64,000 bases of DNA, taken from an uncultured Oscillospiraceae bacterium. Lineage in GTDB: Bacteria; Bacillota; Clostridia; Oscillospirales; Acutalibacteraceae. The stretch is taken from assembly GCA_900539845.1 (NCBI GenBank), contig UQDP01000006.1, positions 50,914 through 114,913 on the forward strand. The letters are read 5' to 3'. Under the pieces are notes generated by a model that worked only from the letters and a program-made list of their open reading frames with translations, searched no databases and was not told the origin of the DNA. The translations under genes and the position numbers were made by a program. Each line of letters begins with the position of its first letter. The stretch's first letter is position 1. This document shows, piece by piece, positions 25,935 to 33,956 of the stretch.

Positions 25935-27236
25935 ATGACGAACAGTGAGATATATAAAAGCAAACTGATCACCGCGGATGAAGCGGCCGCGTTAATCAAA
26001 GACGGAGACAGAGTGGTTACTGCATTCGGCTGCTGCGAGCCGGTCGGTATTGAACGCGCGATTGAAAAGAATTATAAGAACTATAAAGATGTTCAAATAA
26101 GCAACATGCTCATTCTTGTGGACACGCCTTGGGTGCGCGAAGAAATGAAAGGCCATATAACCTACAACAGCTTTTTCGCCTCGGCAAGCAACAGAAAAGC
26201 GATCTCAAGCGGTGTTGCCGATTTTACAACCTGCTATTTTTATGAGATCCCAAAGGTGCTTAAAGAGGTCATCAAACCTAGAGTCGGTATCTATTCTGTT
26301 TGCCCGCCCGATGAAAACGGCTATGTATCCTTGGGCACAAATGTGGATTATATTGAGCCGACGCTTGAGCACTGCGAAGTAAAGATCGCACAGGTAAATA
26401 AATATGTTCCCAGAACATTCGGCAAAGCCATGAAGCACATAAGCGAATTTGATTATTTTGTTGAGATTGACGAGCCTCTGCCCGAAGTGCCGTCCGTTCC
26501 GCTTACGGACGTTGAAAGAGCAATCGGCAAAAACTGTGCGTCTCTTATCAACGACGGCGACTGCCTGCAGCTCGGCATCGGCGGAATTCCGAACGCAATA
26601 TGCGAGGAACTGAAAAATAAAAAAGATCTCGGTCTGCACTCTGAAATGGTCGGTGACGGTGTCGTTGACCTGCTAAAAAGCGGCGTTATCAACAACTCAA
26701 GGAAGCAGACGCACAGAGGCAAAACGGTTTTGGGCTTCGCATTCGGAACCACAAAACTGTTTGATTATATGAACAACAACCCGGATGTTGAAATGTATCC
26801 GATAGACTACGTTAACTATCCCCCGAATATAGCGCTTAACGACAATGTGGTTTCTGTCAACTCCTGTATTCAGGTAGACTTAATGGGTCAGGTGGTTTCA
26901 GATACGATTGGTCTGACTCAGTTTTCCGGCGTAGGCGGACAGGTGGACTTTGTGCGCGGCGCAACCATGAGCAAGGGAGGCAGATCCATAATCGCTATGC
27001 CGTCCACAACGAAACACAACACGGTTTCGAAAATCGTGCCCACCATTACGGAAAATTCAGCGGTCACTACAACAAGAAATGACGTGAACTGCGTGGTTAC
27101 GGAGTACGGAATTGCTTTTCTGAAAGGAAGAACTCTGAAAGAAAGAGCAAGAGCGCTGATCAAGATCGCGCATCCCGATTTCAGAAACTGGCTTTGCGAG
27201 GAATTTGAAAAACGTTTTAATGAGAAAGCCTTTTAA
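25935..27236 (+). CDS. Acetyl-CoA hydrolase/transferase family CoA-transferase (butyryl-CoA:acetate / 4-hydroxybutyrate type)
   Basis: 433 aa from ATG 25935, with AGGAGG 6 nt upstream (the open frame extends further without a site). Catalytic Glu237 lies in HSEMVGDGVVD and forms the glutamyl-CoA thioester; oxyanion and CoA-binding glycines are in LQLGIGGIPNAI and GVGGQVDFVRGA. Members move CoA between acetate and butyrate, propionate or 4-hydroxybutyrate. Next to acetate kinase and LDH elsewhere in the window it fits fermentation to short-chain acids. Whether it is the butyrate-forming But enzyme cannot be decided by eye. Confidence 0.88.
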   Translation: MTNSEIYKSKLITADEAAALIKDGDRVVTAFGCCEPVGIERAIEKNYKNYKDVQISNMLILVDTPWVREEMKGHITYNSFFASASNRKAISSGVADFTTCYFYEIPKVLKEVIKPRVGIYSVCPPDENGYVSLGTNVDYIEPTLEHCEVKIAQVNKYVPRTFGKAMKHISEFDYFVEIDEPLPEVPSVPLTDVERAIGKNCASLINDGDCLQLGIGGIPNAICEELKNKKDLGLHSEMVGDGVVDLLKSGVINNSRKQTHRGKTVLGFAFGTTKLFDYMNNNPDVEMYPIDYVNYPPNIALNDNVVSVNSCIQVDLMGQVVSDTIGLTQFSGVGGQVDFVRGATMSKGGRSIIAMPSTTKHNTVSKIVPTITENSAVTTTRNDVNCVVTEYGIAFLKGRTLKERARALIKIAHPDFRNWLCEEFEKRFNEKAF

Positions 27237-27289
27237 ATATTAAAAAAATATAAATTTATTTAACAAAAGAATAACTTTGTAAAAAATAA

Positions 27290-27318
27290 TTGCCATGAAT
27301 AGATTATAATGATATAAT
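27290..27318 (+). promoter_or_regulatory. Promoter of the stand-alone acyltransferase gene
   Basis: TTGCCA (27290-27295), 17-nt spacer, TATAAT (27313-27318), 44 nt upstream of the ATG. Confidence 0.7.
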
Positions 27319-27362
27319 AGCTCCGTTGTTTTATACAATAATAAAGGTTAGGAGTAAAACAG

Positions 27363-28286
27363 ATGGCAATTTACAAAACAGAACATTTCGGAATCGCAAG
27401 AAAGATCGTTTCCAATATGACTTCTCAAAGCTGGGAGGAGATCCCCCACGCAACAATGAGTTACGACGCTGATGTTACCGAGCTTCTGAAAGAAATAAAA
27501 AAGCTGAATGCCGGAGTGACCGACAAAAGCAAAAAAATCAGCATCAACACCGTTGTTCTCAAGATTATTTGTGAAGGTCTTAAAGCGGCACCGAAAATGA
27601 ACTGCACACTTGATTTTGACAGAAAGCTTGTCCGCGGCACGCTCTATTATCATGACAATATCGATATCTCCATGCCGATGATACTTCATACAGGTGAAAT
27701 GATGACTGTGAATATGCACAATATGCAAAACAAGTCACTTTCCGAAATGACGGCTGCAATCAACGACACGGTAAGAAGAGCGAATAATACCGATATGAAT
27801 GAGGTCATGTTTGAAGTCTCTCTTGACAACACCCTTAAAGGACTGAAGCAGGGAAAAATGCTTCAGACAATCCGCAGGCTTTACGGCTCCAAAATGCCGG
27901 GCAAGCATAAGGTACATACCTTAAGCGGAAGCAAAAAGAAAGAGTATTATTCAATATCAAAAAAAGACAGACTCACAAAATATGACATTGAACAAGGAAC
28001 AACAACAATTTCAAATATAGGCTCAATAGGCAGAAATCACCGAGGAACCTGCTATCTTCTTGAGATCATTCCGCCGCAGACAACGGCATTCTGCATCGGC
28101 GCTGTGCAGAGACGTCCATGGGTGGTAACCGATAAAAACGGAAATGAATCGATTGAGATACGTTCCATACTTCCTCTTACCTGCGCTATCGACCACCGCT
28201 CACTTGACTACGGCGACTGCGTACCGATGATCAACAGGCTCAATGAGATATTTGAAAATCCGTCTGTAATTCAGAGCTGGAAATAA
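27363..28286 (+). CDS. Stand-alone E2-type (2-oxoacid dehydrogenase) acyltransferase domain protein
   Basis: 307 aa made of the catalytic domain of dihydrolipoamide acyltransferases only; there is no lipoyl domain and no E1/E3-binding domain. The chloramphenicol-acetyltransferase-fold motif is present as AIDHRSLDYGD (His278, Asp282), and GTTTISNIGSIG (212-223) matches the E2 core strand. A basic insert (about 165-205, YGSKMPGKHKVH then KKKEYYSISKK) is unusual. TAGGAG before ATG 27363. No E1 or E3 genes are nearby, so it is not part of a dehydrogenase complex here. Role unknown, perhaps acyl transfer from CoA. Confidence 0.8.
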   Translation: MAIYKTEHFGIARKIVSNMTSQSWEEIPHATMSYDADVTELLKEIKKLNAGVTDKSKKISINTVVLKIICEGLKAAPKMNCTLDFDRKLVRGTLYYHDNIDISMPMILHTGEMMTVNMHNMQNKSLSEMTAAINDTVRRANNTDMNEVMFEVSLDNTLKGLKQGKMLQTIRRLYGSKMPGKHKVHTLSGSKKKEYYSISKKDRLTKYDIEQGTTTISNIGSIGRNHRGTCYLLEIIPPQTTAFCIGAVQRRPWVVTDKNGNESIEIRSILPLTCAIDHRSLDYGDCVPMINRLNEIFENPSVIQSWK

Positions 28287-28301
28287 TAAGAGGCTTTAAC
28301 A

Positions 28302-28336
28302 AAACCGCACGCATTATTGAATGCGTGCGGTTTTTA
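28302..28336. terminator. Bidirectional terminator between acyltransferase and GH2 genes
   Basis: Thirteen-bp perfect stem (28302-28314 with 28321-28333), 6-nt loop, AAAA on one side and TTTTT on the other. Confidence 0.9.
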
Positions 28337-28342
28337 AGTTAT

Positions 28343-30592
28343 TCACTTTTTCTTGATCTTATTCAGCATTGCATTGATCTTCAAAATATCCTCTTTAGTG
28401 AATTTTCCGCCCATCATCATAAGCGCGCGTTTAAGAGTAAATCCTTTCGCGATACCTATCATCGTTTTGTTGATTTTAAATCCCGCTATATTTGCGCCGC
28501 CTTGTTTCTTATCTGAGCCGGATGCGGAAAAAGCTTTTGCGATCATAGAAAGCAGTTTAACGGCAAATAGTTTGCCCTTGAAGGTCGAAATAATATCACC
28601 AATTGTGTCATTTACCGAATACCTGCCGGGAGGAGTGGATATCTCAAACCAGTTGATAACCGCTCCTTCCTCTTTCATTCTGTACTTTTCGTTGAATGTA
28701 TCAACTTTTCTGATCAAGCTTTCATCACTGTAATCGCCGCTTTTTGCGCTGAGCTGTGTTTCTCCGGCATTTTTGACATTGAATTTGAAGAACGGATACT
28801 CCCCTTTTTCCTGCCTTTCAACCAGAACGCCATTGGCATAGAGTTCAACATACGGCAGGTTTGAATAAACGGTTACCTGCGTTTTATCTTCAACTCTTTC
28901 AACGTAACGTTTGGAACAGATGTGAACGAACGGGTCATCTGATAGCCATGCCTTATAAGCGTAGAAAGAGTCTTTTTTATACTTCCTGTCAAAAGTGACT
29001 AGTCCCTTATGATTCATACCGTTCTCGCCGCCCTCGGCTCGCGCGTCAGCGGCAAAATCAAACATGTTCCACACATGCGTTGCCCACAGATACGGTCTTT
29101 TTGAGATCTGTTTAATAAGCTCCTCATGATAATATGACTGATATTCCTCTGTGTAATCCCCCTGTTCCGGCTCAGAGGTATGCCAGTCAAGCGCCTCGCA
29201 TCCGTATTCGCTGATACCGATAACCCGTTTCGGGAACTTTTTATGATACTCGTCAAACCACGGACCGTACATGTCAACATTTCCGCCGTACCATCCGAAA
29301 TAGTGATTATAGGAGAGAATATCCGATATTTTTGTGATCTCTTCATCAGGTGAACACATAGTCACAACTGCCATCGTTGTCGGTCTTGTCTTATCAAGGC
29401 TGTGCACAAGATCATTCAAAACACGATGATTATCTATAAGATCCTTATCTGCCGCTCCGCCCATCGTTATTTCATTAGAAAGGCCCCATGTAACGATACA
29501 CGGATGATTGTAATTCTGATAGATAAGTTCTTTCATTTGAGAGATCGTGTTCTCACGTCCGTTTGGCATGTGACGTGAAATATATGGGATCTCAGCCCAA
29601 ACGATAAGCCCGTACGCATCACACAGATCATAAAAATCCTGCGAGTGCTGATAATGCGCAAGACGAACTGTGTTTGCGCCCATTTCACATATAAGCTCAA
29701 TATCTTCTTTATGATGCTCATAGTTAAGCGCGTTTCCTATACCGGGTCTGTCCTGATGACGTGAAACGCCGCGCAGCGGATATTCCCTGCCGTTTAGGAA
29801 GAAGCCTTTGTCCGCGTCAAAAGAAAAGGAACGGCAGCCGAATTTGCAGGACACTTCATCAAGTACAGTATCCTTTTCAATGATCTGCGCTCTTGCCGTG
29901 TATAAATACGGGTCTTTGACTCCATCCCACAGATGCGCATTCTCTAAAACAAATCTCGCTTGTGCAGATGTTCCGAATGCCGTATCGGAGCATACCGAAT
30001 TGCCGTCTGCATCAAGAATCTCAAATTTCACCTTTGCCTCTTGACTAAGACATGCGTTCACGGTTATATCCGCCTTGCCTGCGCTCACGGTCGGCGTTAC
30101 GCTGATACCGGGTGCACCGAAATAATCAAGATCAAAATGCGTGGCCGGTACCCCGATAAGTTTAACACCGCGGTAAATTCCGCCGTAAAAAGTGAAATCC
30201 GCCTGCTGAGGGTAAACAAAATCATTCGGACTGTTATCTGCGGCGACTACAAGCAGATTTTCAGTCTGAATATGATCAAGCTTCACTCTGAACGCGGAAT
30301 AACCGCCGTGATGCGTACATAGCTTTTCGCCGTTGAAAAAAATTTCGGCGCTTGAATTTACAGCGTCAAATTGGATGTAGTATTCTTCACCGGCAGGAAA
30401 ATCTTCGCTTTTGAGTTCTTTAGCGTAATAGCATTTTCCGCGGTAATAATCATTTCCGCCGTCCTGACCGTCCGTTCCGTTCCATGTGTGCGGCAGATCT
30501 ACTTTTTCCCAATCTTTATTTAGATTTGCCGGCACACTTTTTGCCTCTTTAGAAAACAACCAGCCGCTGTTAATATTGATCGTATTTCTCAT
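28343..30592 (-). CDS. Glycoside hydrolase family 2 (beta-galactosidase type)
   Basis: 749 aa from ATG 30592 (AAAGGAG 5-6 nt upstream); an ATG five codons earlier overlaps the stop of the GH30 gene but has no site. Sugar-binding domain, immunoglobulin-like domain and TIM barrel in order. Acid/base Glu in TWGLSNEIT and nucleophile Glu in GISEYGCEAL. No signal peptide, so cytoplasmic. The last 75 or so residues are an unusual basic helical tail (for example KGFTLKRALMMMGGKF) beyond the GH2 core. Directly coupled to the GH30 gene, which suggests the pair cleaves galactan or arabinogalactan side chains. Confidence 0.9.
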   Translation of the reverse strand: MRNTININSGWLFSKEAKSVPANLNKDWEKVDLPHTWNGTDGQDGGNDYYRGKCYYAKELKSEDFPAGEEYYIQFDAVNSSAEIFFNGEKLCTHHGGYSAFRVKLDHIQTENLLVVAADNSPNDFVYPQQADFTFYGGIYRGVKLIGVPATHFDLDYFGAPGISVTPTVSAGKADITVNACLSQEAKVKFEILDADGNSVCSDTAFGTSAQARFVLENAHLWDGVKDPYLYTARAQIIEKDTVLDEVSCKFGCRSFSFDADKGFFLNGREYPLRGVSRHQDRPGIGNALNYEHHKEDIELICEMGANTVRLAHYQHSQDFYDLCDAYGLIVWAEIPYISRHMPNGRENTISQMKELIYQNYNHPCIVTWGLSNEITMGGAADKDLIDNHRVLNDLVHSLDKTRPTTMAVVTMCSPDEEITKISDILSYNHYFGWYGGNVDMYGPWFDEYHKKFPKRVIGISEYGCEALDWHTSEPEQGDYTEEYQSYYHEELIKQISKRPYLWATHVWNMFDFAADARAEGGENGMNHKGLVTFDRKYKKDSFYAYKAWLSDDPFVHICSKRYVERVEDKTQVTVYSNLPYVELYANGVLVERQEKGEYPFFKFNVKNAGETQLSAKSGDYSDESLIRKVDTFNEKYRMKEEGAVINWFEISTPPGRYSVNDTIGDIISTFKGKLFAVKLLSMIAKAFSASGSDKKQGGANIAGFKINKTMIGIAKGFTLKRALMMMGGKFTKEDILKINAMLNKIKKK

Positions 30593-30603
30593 AAGCTCTC
30601 CTT

Positions 30604-32124
30604 TCATTTGCTGAAAACATAGGTGGAAACAGAATTAGCTGCGCTCTCATAGCTCTCTTTAACTTCACCGCTGTAAACCTCTTCACATCTTCTCTCTGCA
30701 TCAGTGGTGTAAACAGAGACATTTGAGTATCCTTCAGGTTTGATCTTGACTTTTCTCGTATTGCCCTCATTTACGACTACAACAACGATATCACCGTCAG
30801 GGGTGAGATATGCCGTCTCATTCACAAGTTCCCTGAAATGTATGCCCTCATCATCTTGATATGCAGCAACGGTAAATACTCCGTCTGAACAGTCAAGCAC
30901 CTTTGATCCGACAGGAATGAATCGGCTGTACTGCATATATCCGTAATAACGGTAAGAGATATAGTAATCCGACGGATCATTCGGGTCGGCAACCAGCAGA
31001 CCGTCGGAATAATCAAGACCGTCGTCAGGATTGATTCCTTTTTCATTCACGGCGACCCAGTTGCTCCAGCCGTTAACATTCAGGCATCCGATGTCATTTG
31101 AAATGACTCTTGCCATTATCATAGCGGTAGCGGGATCCGACGCGTCATGCTGCGACGGCAGTTCGCACCATTCGCTCATATCGCTTCTGACCGAAACATT
31201 TTCGCTCAGCCATTTTCCGAAACGGTCTTTTTTAATTTTATCGTTATCATTAAAATAGGAATGGAAGCTGTAAACGCCGAGCACCTTGCTTATATCTTCG
31301 TCAGCAGCCATAGCTTCATAGTATGACTTGGCTGTGTCGCCGAAATTGCCGCTTTCAAGAGCGTAAAGCTTGACATCAAGATCTCTTTCTATGATTTCCT
31401 GAGCAAATAGCTTCAGAAGTGCAATTGCTTCCTCCTGCTCATAGTGGCAGCCTTCCTGCGCGGGAGCTTCGCCGCCCCATCCCCACTGCGGCTCATTTAT
31501 GGGAGATATGAACTTAACAGGCACGCCCTCATCAATAAAATGCTCGGTTATCGTAAGAAAATAATCTACATAGTCCTGATAACGGCTCGGATCGATATTG
31601 GTCTCGTTTCCGCTGTCCGATCCGCTTGAACGCCCGTTTTTACACATGGAATAATGCGGTGAGTTCGCAAACAGAATGACCGTGTCTACTCCCCTGTCCA
31701 GCGCGGCTCTGAGCATAGCCTGAGAATTTGCGTCACGACTCCAGTCATATTCGTATTCTCCCGTTGCTTCATTATAAACATAAAAACTTTCACCAAGACG
31801 CCATTCATTTGCTACGACATTATTTTCCGGGTCGTAACCTCCGTAAAGGCAGTAACGATATGTATCCAGATCAAGTCCGTCCTCGGAAAAAAGCAGATTA
31901 GCGATCTCATTTCTCGTTTGTTCATCGCTGATATCATCAGCCCACCAGCAGTCTGAAGTGCCCCAGCCGCTGATTTCCTGAAGCTGCTTATCCTCACGAA
32001 CCTGAACGGAAAGCGTGCAGTTTTTTGAAGCGGCATAATAAATGCCCGCGCCTGCGCAGATCAGAATAACAACCACAAGCAAGACGACAACTGCTTTTAA
32101 GAAGATTTTTGTTGATTTTTTCAT
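30604..32124 (-). CDS. Glycoside hydrolase family 30-type, membrane-anchored (endo-beta-1,6-galactanase-like)
   Basis: 506 aa from ATG 32124, with AAGGAG 6 nt upstream. The frame upstream runs into a tRNA promoter and is not coding. An N-terminal Lys-rich start and one hydrophobic helix (about 10-32) give a signal anchor, so the enzyme faces outside. The catalytic domain has acid/base Glu in FISPINEPQWGW and nucleophile Glu in MSEWCELP. A beta domain follows. GH30 members with NEPQWGWE-type motifs include endo-beta-1,6-galactanases; exact specificity is inferred. The stop overlaps the ATGA region of the GH2 gene. Confidence 0.85.
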   Translation of the reverse strand: MKKSTKIFLKAVVVLLVVVILICAGAGIYYAASKNCTLSVQVREDKQLQEISGWGTSDCWWADDISDEQTRNEIANLLFSEDGLDLDTYRYCLYGGYDPENNVVANEWRLGESFYVYNEATGEYEYDWSRDANSQAMLRAALDRGVDTVILFANSPHYSMCKNGRSSGSDSGNETNIDPSRYQDYVDYFLTITEHFIDEGVPVKFISPINEPQWGWGGEAPAQEGCHYEQEEAIALLKLFAQEIIERDLDVKLYALESGNFGDTAKSYYEAMAADEDISKVLGVYSFHSYFNDNDKIKKDRFGKWLSENVSVRSDMSEWCELPSQHDASDPATAMIMARVISNDIGCLNVNGWSNWVAVNEKGINPDDGLDYSDGLLVADPNDPSDYYISYRYYGYMQYSRFIPVGSKVLDCSDGVFTVAAYQDDEGIHFRELVNETAYLTPDGDIVVVVVNEGNTRKVKIKPEGYSNVSVYTTDAERRCEEVYSGEVKESYESAANSVSTYVFSK

Positions 32125-32143
32125 AAAATACTCCTTTTCTATA

Positions 32144-32172
32144 TTGATTTCATTAAGAAATAATGATAAAAT
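32144..32172 (+). promoter_or_regulatory. Promoter of the tRNA-Leu/tRNA-Gly unit
   Basis: TTGATT (32144-32149), 17 nt, TAAAAT (32167-32172). The start would fall about 4 nt before the first tRNA. Confidence 0.7.
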
Positions 32173-32182
32173 AAGTAAAAAT

Positions 32183-32265
32183 GCGGGTATGGTGGAATTG
32201 GCAGACACGCAAGATTTAGGATCTTGTGGGCGACCGTGCAGGTTCAAGTCCTGTTACCCGCACCA
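32183..32265 (+). tRNA. tRNA-Leu, anticodon TAG
   Basis: Acceptor GCGGGTA/TACCCGC, discriminator A, encoded CCA. Anticodon stem CAAGA/TCTTG around TTTAGGA gives UAG (reads CUA and CUN). Long variable arm; T-arm GGTTCAAGTCC. Confidence 0.95.
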
Positions 32266-32273
32266 GAATATAT

Positions 32274-32347
32274 GCGGCTGTAGTTCATCGGTAGAATGCG
32301 AGCTTCCCAAGCTCGACAGGTGGGTTCGACTCCCATCAGCCGCTCCA
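32274..32347 (+). tRNA. tRNA-Gly, anticodon CCC
   Basis: Acceptor GCGGCTG/CAGCCGC, discriminator T, encoded CCA. Anticodon stem CGAGC/GCTCG around TTCCCAA gives CCC (reads GGG). Eight nt after the tRNA-Leu, co-transcribed. Confidence 0.95.
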
Positions 32348-32349
32348 GC

Positions 32350-32385
32350 AAAACGGTGGTTTTGATAAACCGCCGTTTTATTTTT
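32350..32385. terminator. Terminator after the tRNA pair
   Basis: Thirteen-bp stem with one G-T wobble (32350-32362 with 32367-32379), 4-nt loop, then T-rich tract. It also lies downstream of the convergent MmcQ/YjbR gene and can serve both. Confidence 0.85.
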
Positions 32386-32388
32386 GTT

Positions 32389-32766
32389 TTATAACAGATT
32401 GTTTCTTATATATTTAGGCAGTTTATTGATTACGGTATTGTAGGAACTGTCCGCCATTTCAAACATAACTTCATCGGGAAGTTTATCCACCGGCAGTGTA
32501 TAGGCGTATTTCCGCTGCGCATCCGGGCAGTGCCATGCAGGCATAATAATATCGGGATACCGTTCACGGTAAAACTGCCCTGTTAGCACATCACAGCTGA
32601 ATGTAACAACATCCGTTCCTTTCAGATTAAAAAGCTGAGCAAAGATCCTGCCTTTTTTATCTTCCGTCTCACCAACTCTTATCGCCGCGAGCTGCGGACC
32701 AAAGGGATAATCCAAATATGCGCCTTTCTTTTTGAGACAGTAATCCATCAGTGTATGCGTGGTCAT
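32389..32766 (-). CDS. MmcQ/YjbR family protein
   Basis: 125 aa, CyaY/YjbR-like alpha-beta fold. The family start (DYCLKKKGAYLDYPFG) and the PAWHCPDAQRKYAYTLPV segment are clear. Members are often labelled DNA-binding, but their role is not well settled. AAGGAGG before ATG 32766. It ends a long minus-strand run with comF, comEA and ftsK (16 nt after comF). Confidence 0.85.
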   Translation of the reverse strand: MTTHTLMDYCLKKKGAYLDYPFGPQLAAIRVGETEDKKGRIFAQLFNLKGTDVVTFSCDVLTGQFYRERYPDIIMPAWHCPDAQRKYAYTLPVDKLPDEVMFEMADSSYNTVINKLPKYIRNNLL

Positions 32767-32782
32767 AAACTCCCTCCTTGCT

Positions 32783-33484
32783 CTATTTCACAATCGCAAA
32801 AACAGCGCAGTAAACCTCTTTCGCGCCGTATGCTTTAAGCGTTAGTGCGGCGGAGGAAAGCGTAGCGCCTGTTGTTTTAACATCATCAATCAAAAGTATT
32901 TTCTTGCCGCTGACATCAACGTTTTTCTTTAGGTCAAAAGCGTTATACATATTGACAAATCGGTTTTGCGCATTCTGACGTTTCTGCATTTTTGTTTTAT
33001 GTTTCTTTATAAGCAGATTCTCAAGCGGAATGTCACAAATCTCGGAAACTGCTTTTGCCAGAAGCTCAGACTGGTTGAAACCTCTAACTTTTTCAGGGTA
33101 AAAACTCATAGGAATATATGTAATGCAGTCAAAATCAATAAGTTCATACAGCCGTTTTACCGTTTTGGCTATTTCCGCGCCCTGTCCTTCAGCAAGCCGA
33201 GGCATATCATTCATTTTAAGATCCAGCACGCCCCTTGAGATAGAGCCTGAATAATAAAAAGGCGCAACAACCGATTTATATTCCGGCTTCTTCGATGCTC
33301 TTTTACAGACACAATCTTCTTTCGAACAACCGCATTTTAAACACACGGGAAGTTTGATGCGCTCTGCCTGCGCACACTCTTCACAGATATGTGCATCAAA
33401 CGCAATGACTTTTCCGCAAAGAGCGCATCTTTTTGGAAAAAGCATAAGCTTTATCACGCCGAATAAGTCTTTTAATACGCTCAT
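32783..33484 (-). CDS. ComF-family phosphoribosyltransferase-like protein
   Basis: 233 aa. N-terminal zinc-binding cysteines (CALCG, CEEC, CLKCGC, CVC; about 16-62), then a phosphoribosyltransferase domain with the PRPP loop ILLIDDVKTTGATL (about 198-211). ComF is required for DNA uptake in transformation, probably on the cytoplasmic side. The ATG overlaps the comEA stop by 4 nt (ATGA). Confidence 0.9.
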   Translation of the reverse strand: MSVLKDLFGVIKLMLFPKRCALCGKVIAFDAHICEECAQAERIKLPVCLKCGCSKEDCVCKRASKKPEYKSVVAPFYYSGSISRGVLDLKMNDMPRLAEGQGAEIAKTVKRLYELIDFDCITYIPMSFYPEKVRGFNQSELLAKAVSEICDIPLENLLIKKHKTKMQKRQNAQNRFVNMYNAFDLKKNVDVSGKKILLIDDVKTTGATLSSAALTLKAYGAKEVYCAVFAIVK

Positions 33485-33939
33485 ACCGTCAGATACGGGG
33501 CAATGGCGTTGAATGTGGCTTCCCCTATTCCGCTGATATTCTTTATTTCTTCAACGCTTGTGTAACCTCCGATTTGCTCCCTATAAGAAATGATCGCTGC
33601 CGCGCGTGCTTCGCCGATACCGTCAACAGACATTAATTCCTGCGCCGTGCAGGTATTCAGATTTATAGGATATGTAACTGACAGCTCACTGCTCCGCTCT
33701 GTGTTTATTCCGCTCGCTTCCGAAACAGAATCGGTTACGGCGTTTTCATCCGCAATGGTCTCATCGGAAAAAGACGGAGAATAAAGCTGAGTCTCGGACT
33801 CACTGACAACATAATGATTGCTGACCTTCGGCTGGGAAAGCGCAATATAAGCAAAAACGGCAGAAAGCAGTAGAAGCGCTACTCCGATAAGAATATCGCT
33901 CTGCTTTTTGCCGTTGTTTTTGTTATTGGCTGCACGCAT
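33481..33939 (-). CDS. ComEA-type helix-hairpin-helix DNA-binding protein
   Basis: 152 aa from ATG 33939 (a TTG two codons earlier is weaker). A short basic start, one membrane helix (about 15-35), an acidic/Ser linker, then a double helix-hairpin-helix domain: INLNTCTAQELMSVDGIGEARA and VEEIKNISGIGEATF (in parts). It binds incoming DNA at the outer face of the membrane. Shorter than B. subtilis ComEA and lacking the SLBB domain. Coupled to comF. comEC lies about 18 kb away in the same window. Confidence 0.88.
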   Translation of the reverse strand: MRAANNKNNGKKQSDILIGVALLLLSAVFAYIALSQPKVSNHYVVSESETQLYSPSFSDETIADENAVTDSVSEASGINTERSSELSVTYPINLNTCTAQELMSVDGIGEARAAAIISYREQIGGYTSVEEIKNISGIGEATFNAIAPYLTV

Positions 33940-33956
33940 ACACAAACACCGCCAAA

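Noticed and set aside
32125..32247. Upstream extension of the GH30 gene
   Set aside because: It runs into the tRNA promoter and tRNA-Leu; ATG 32124 has a strong ribosome site followed by a signal anchor.
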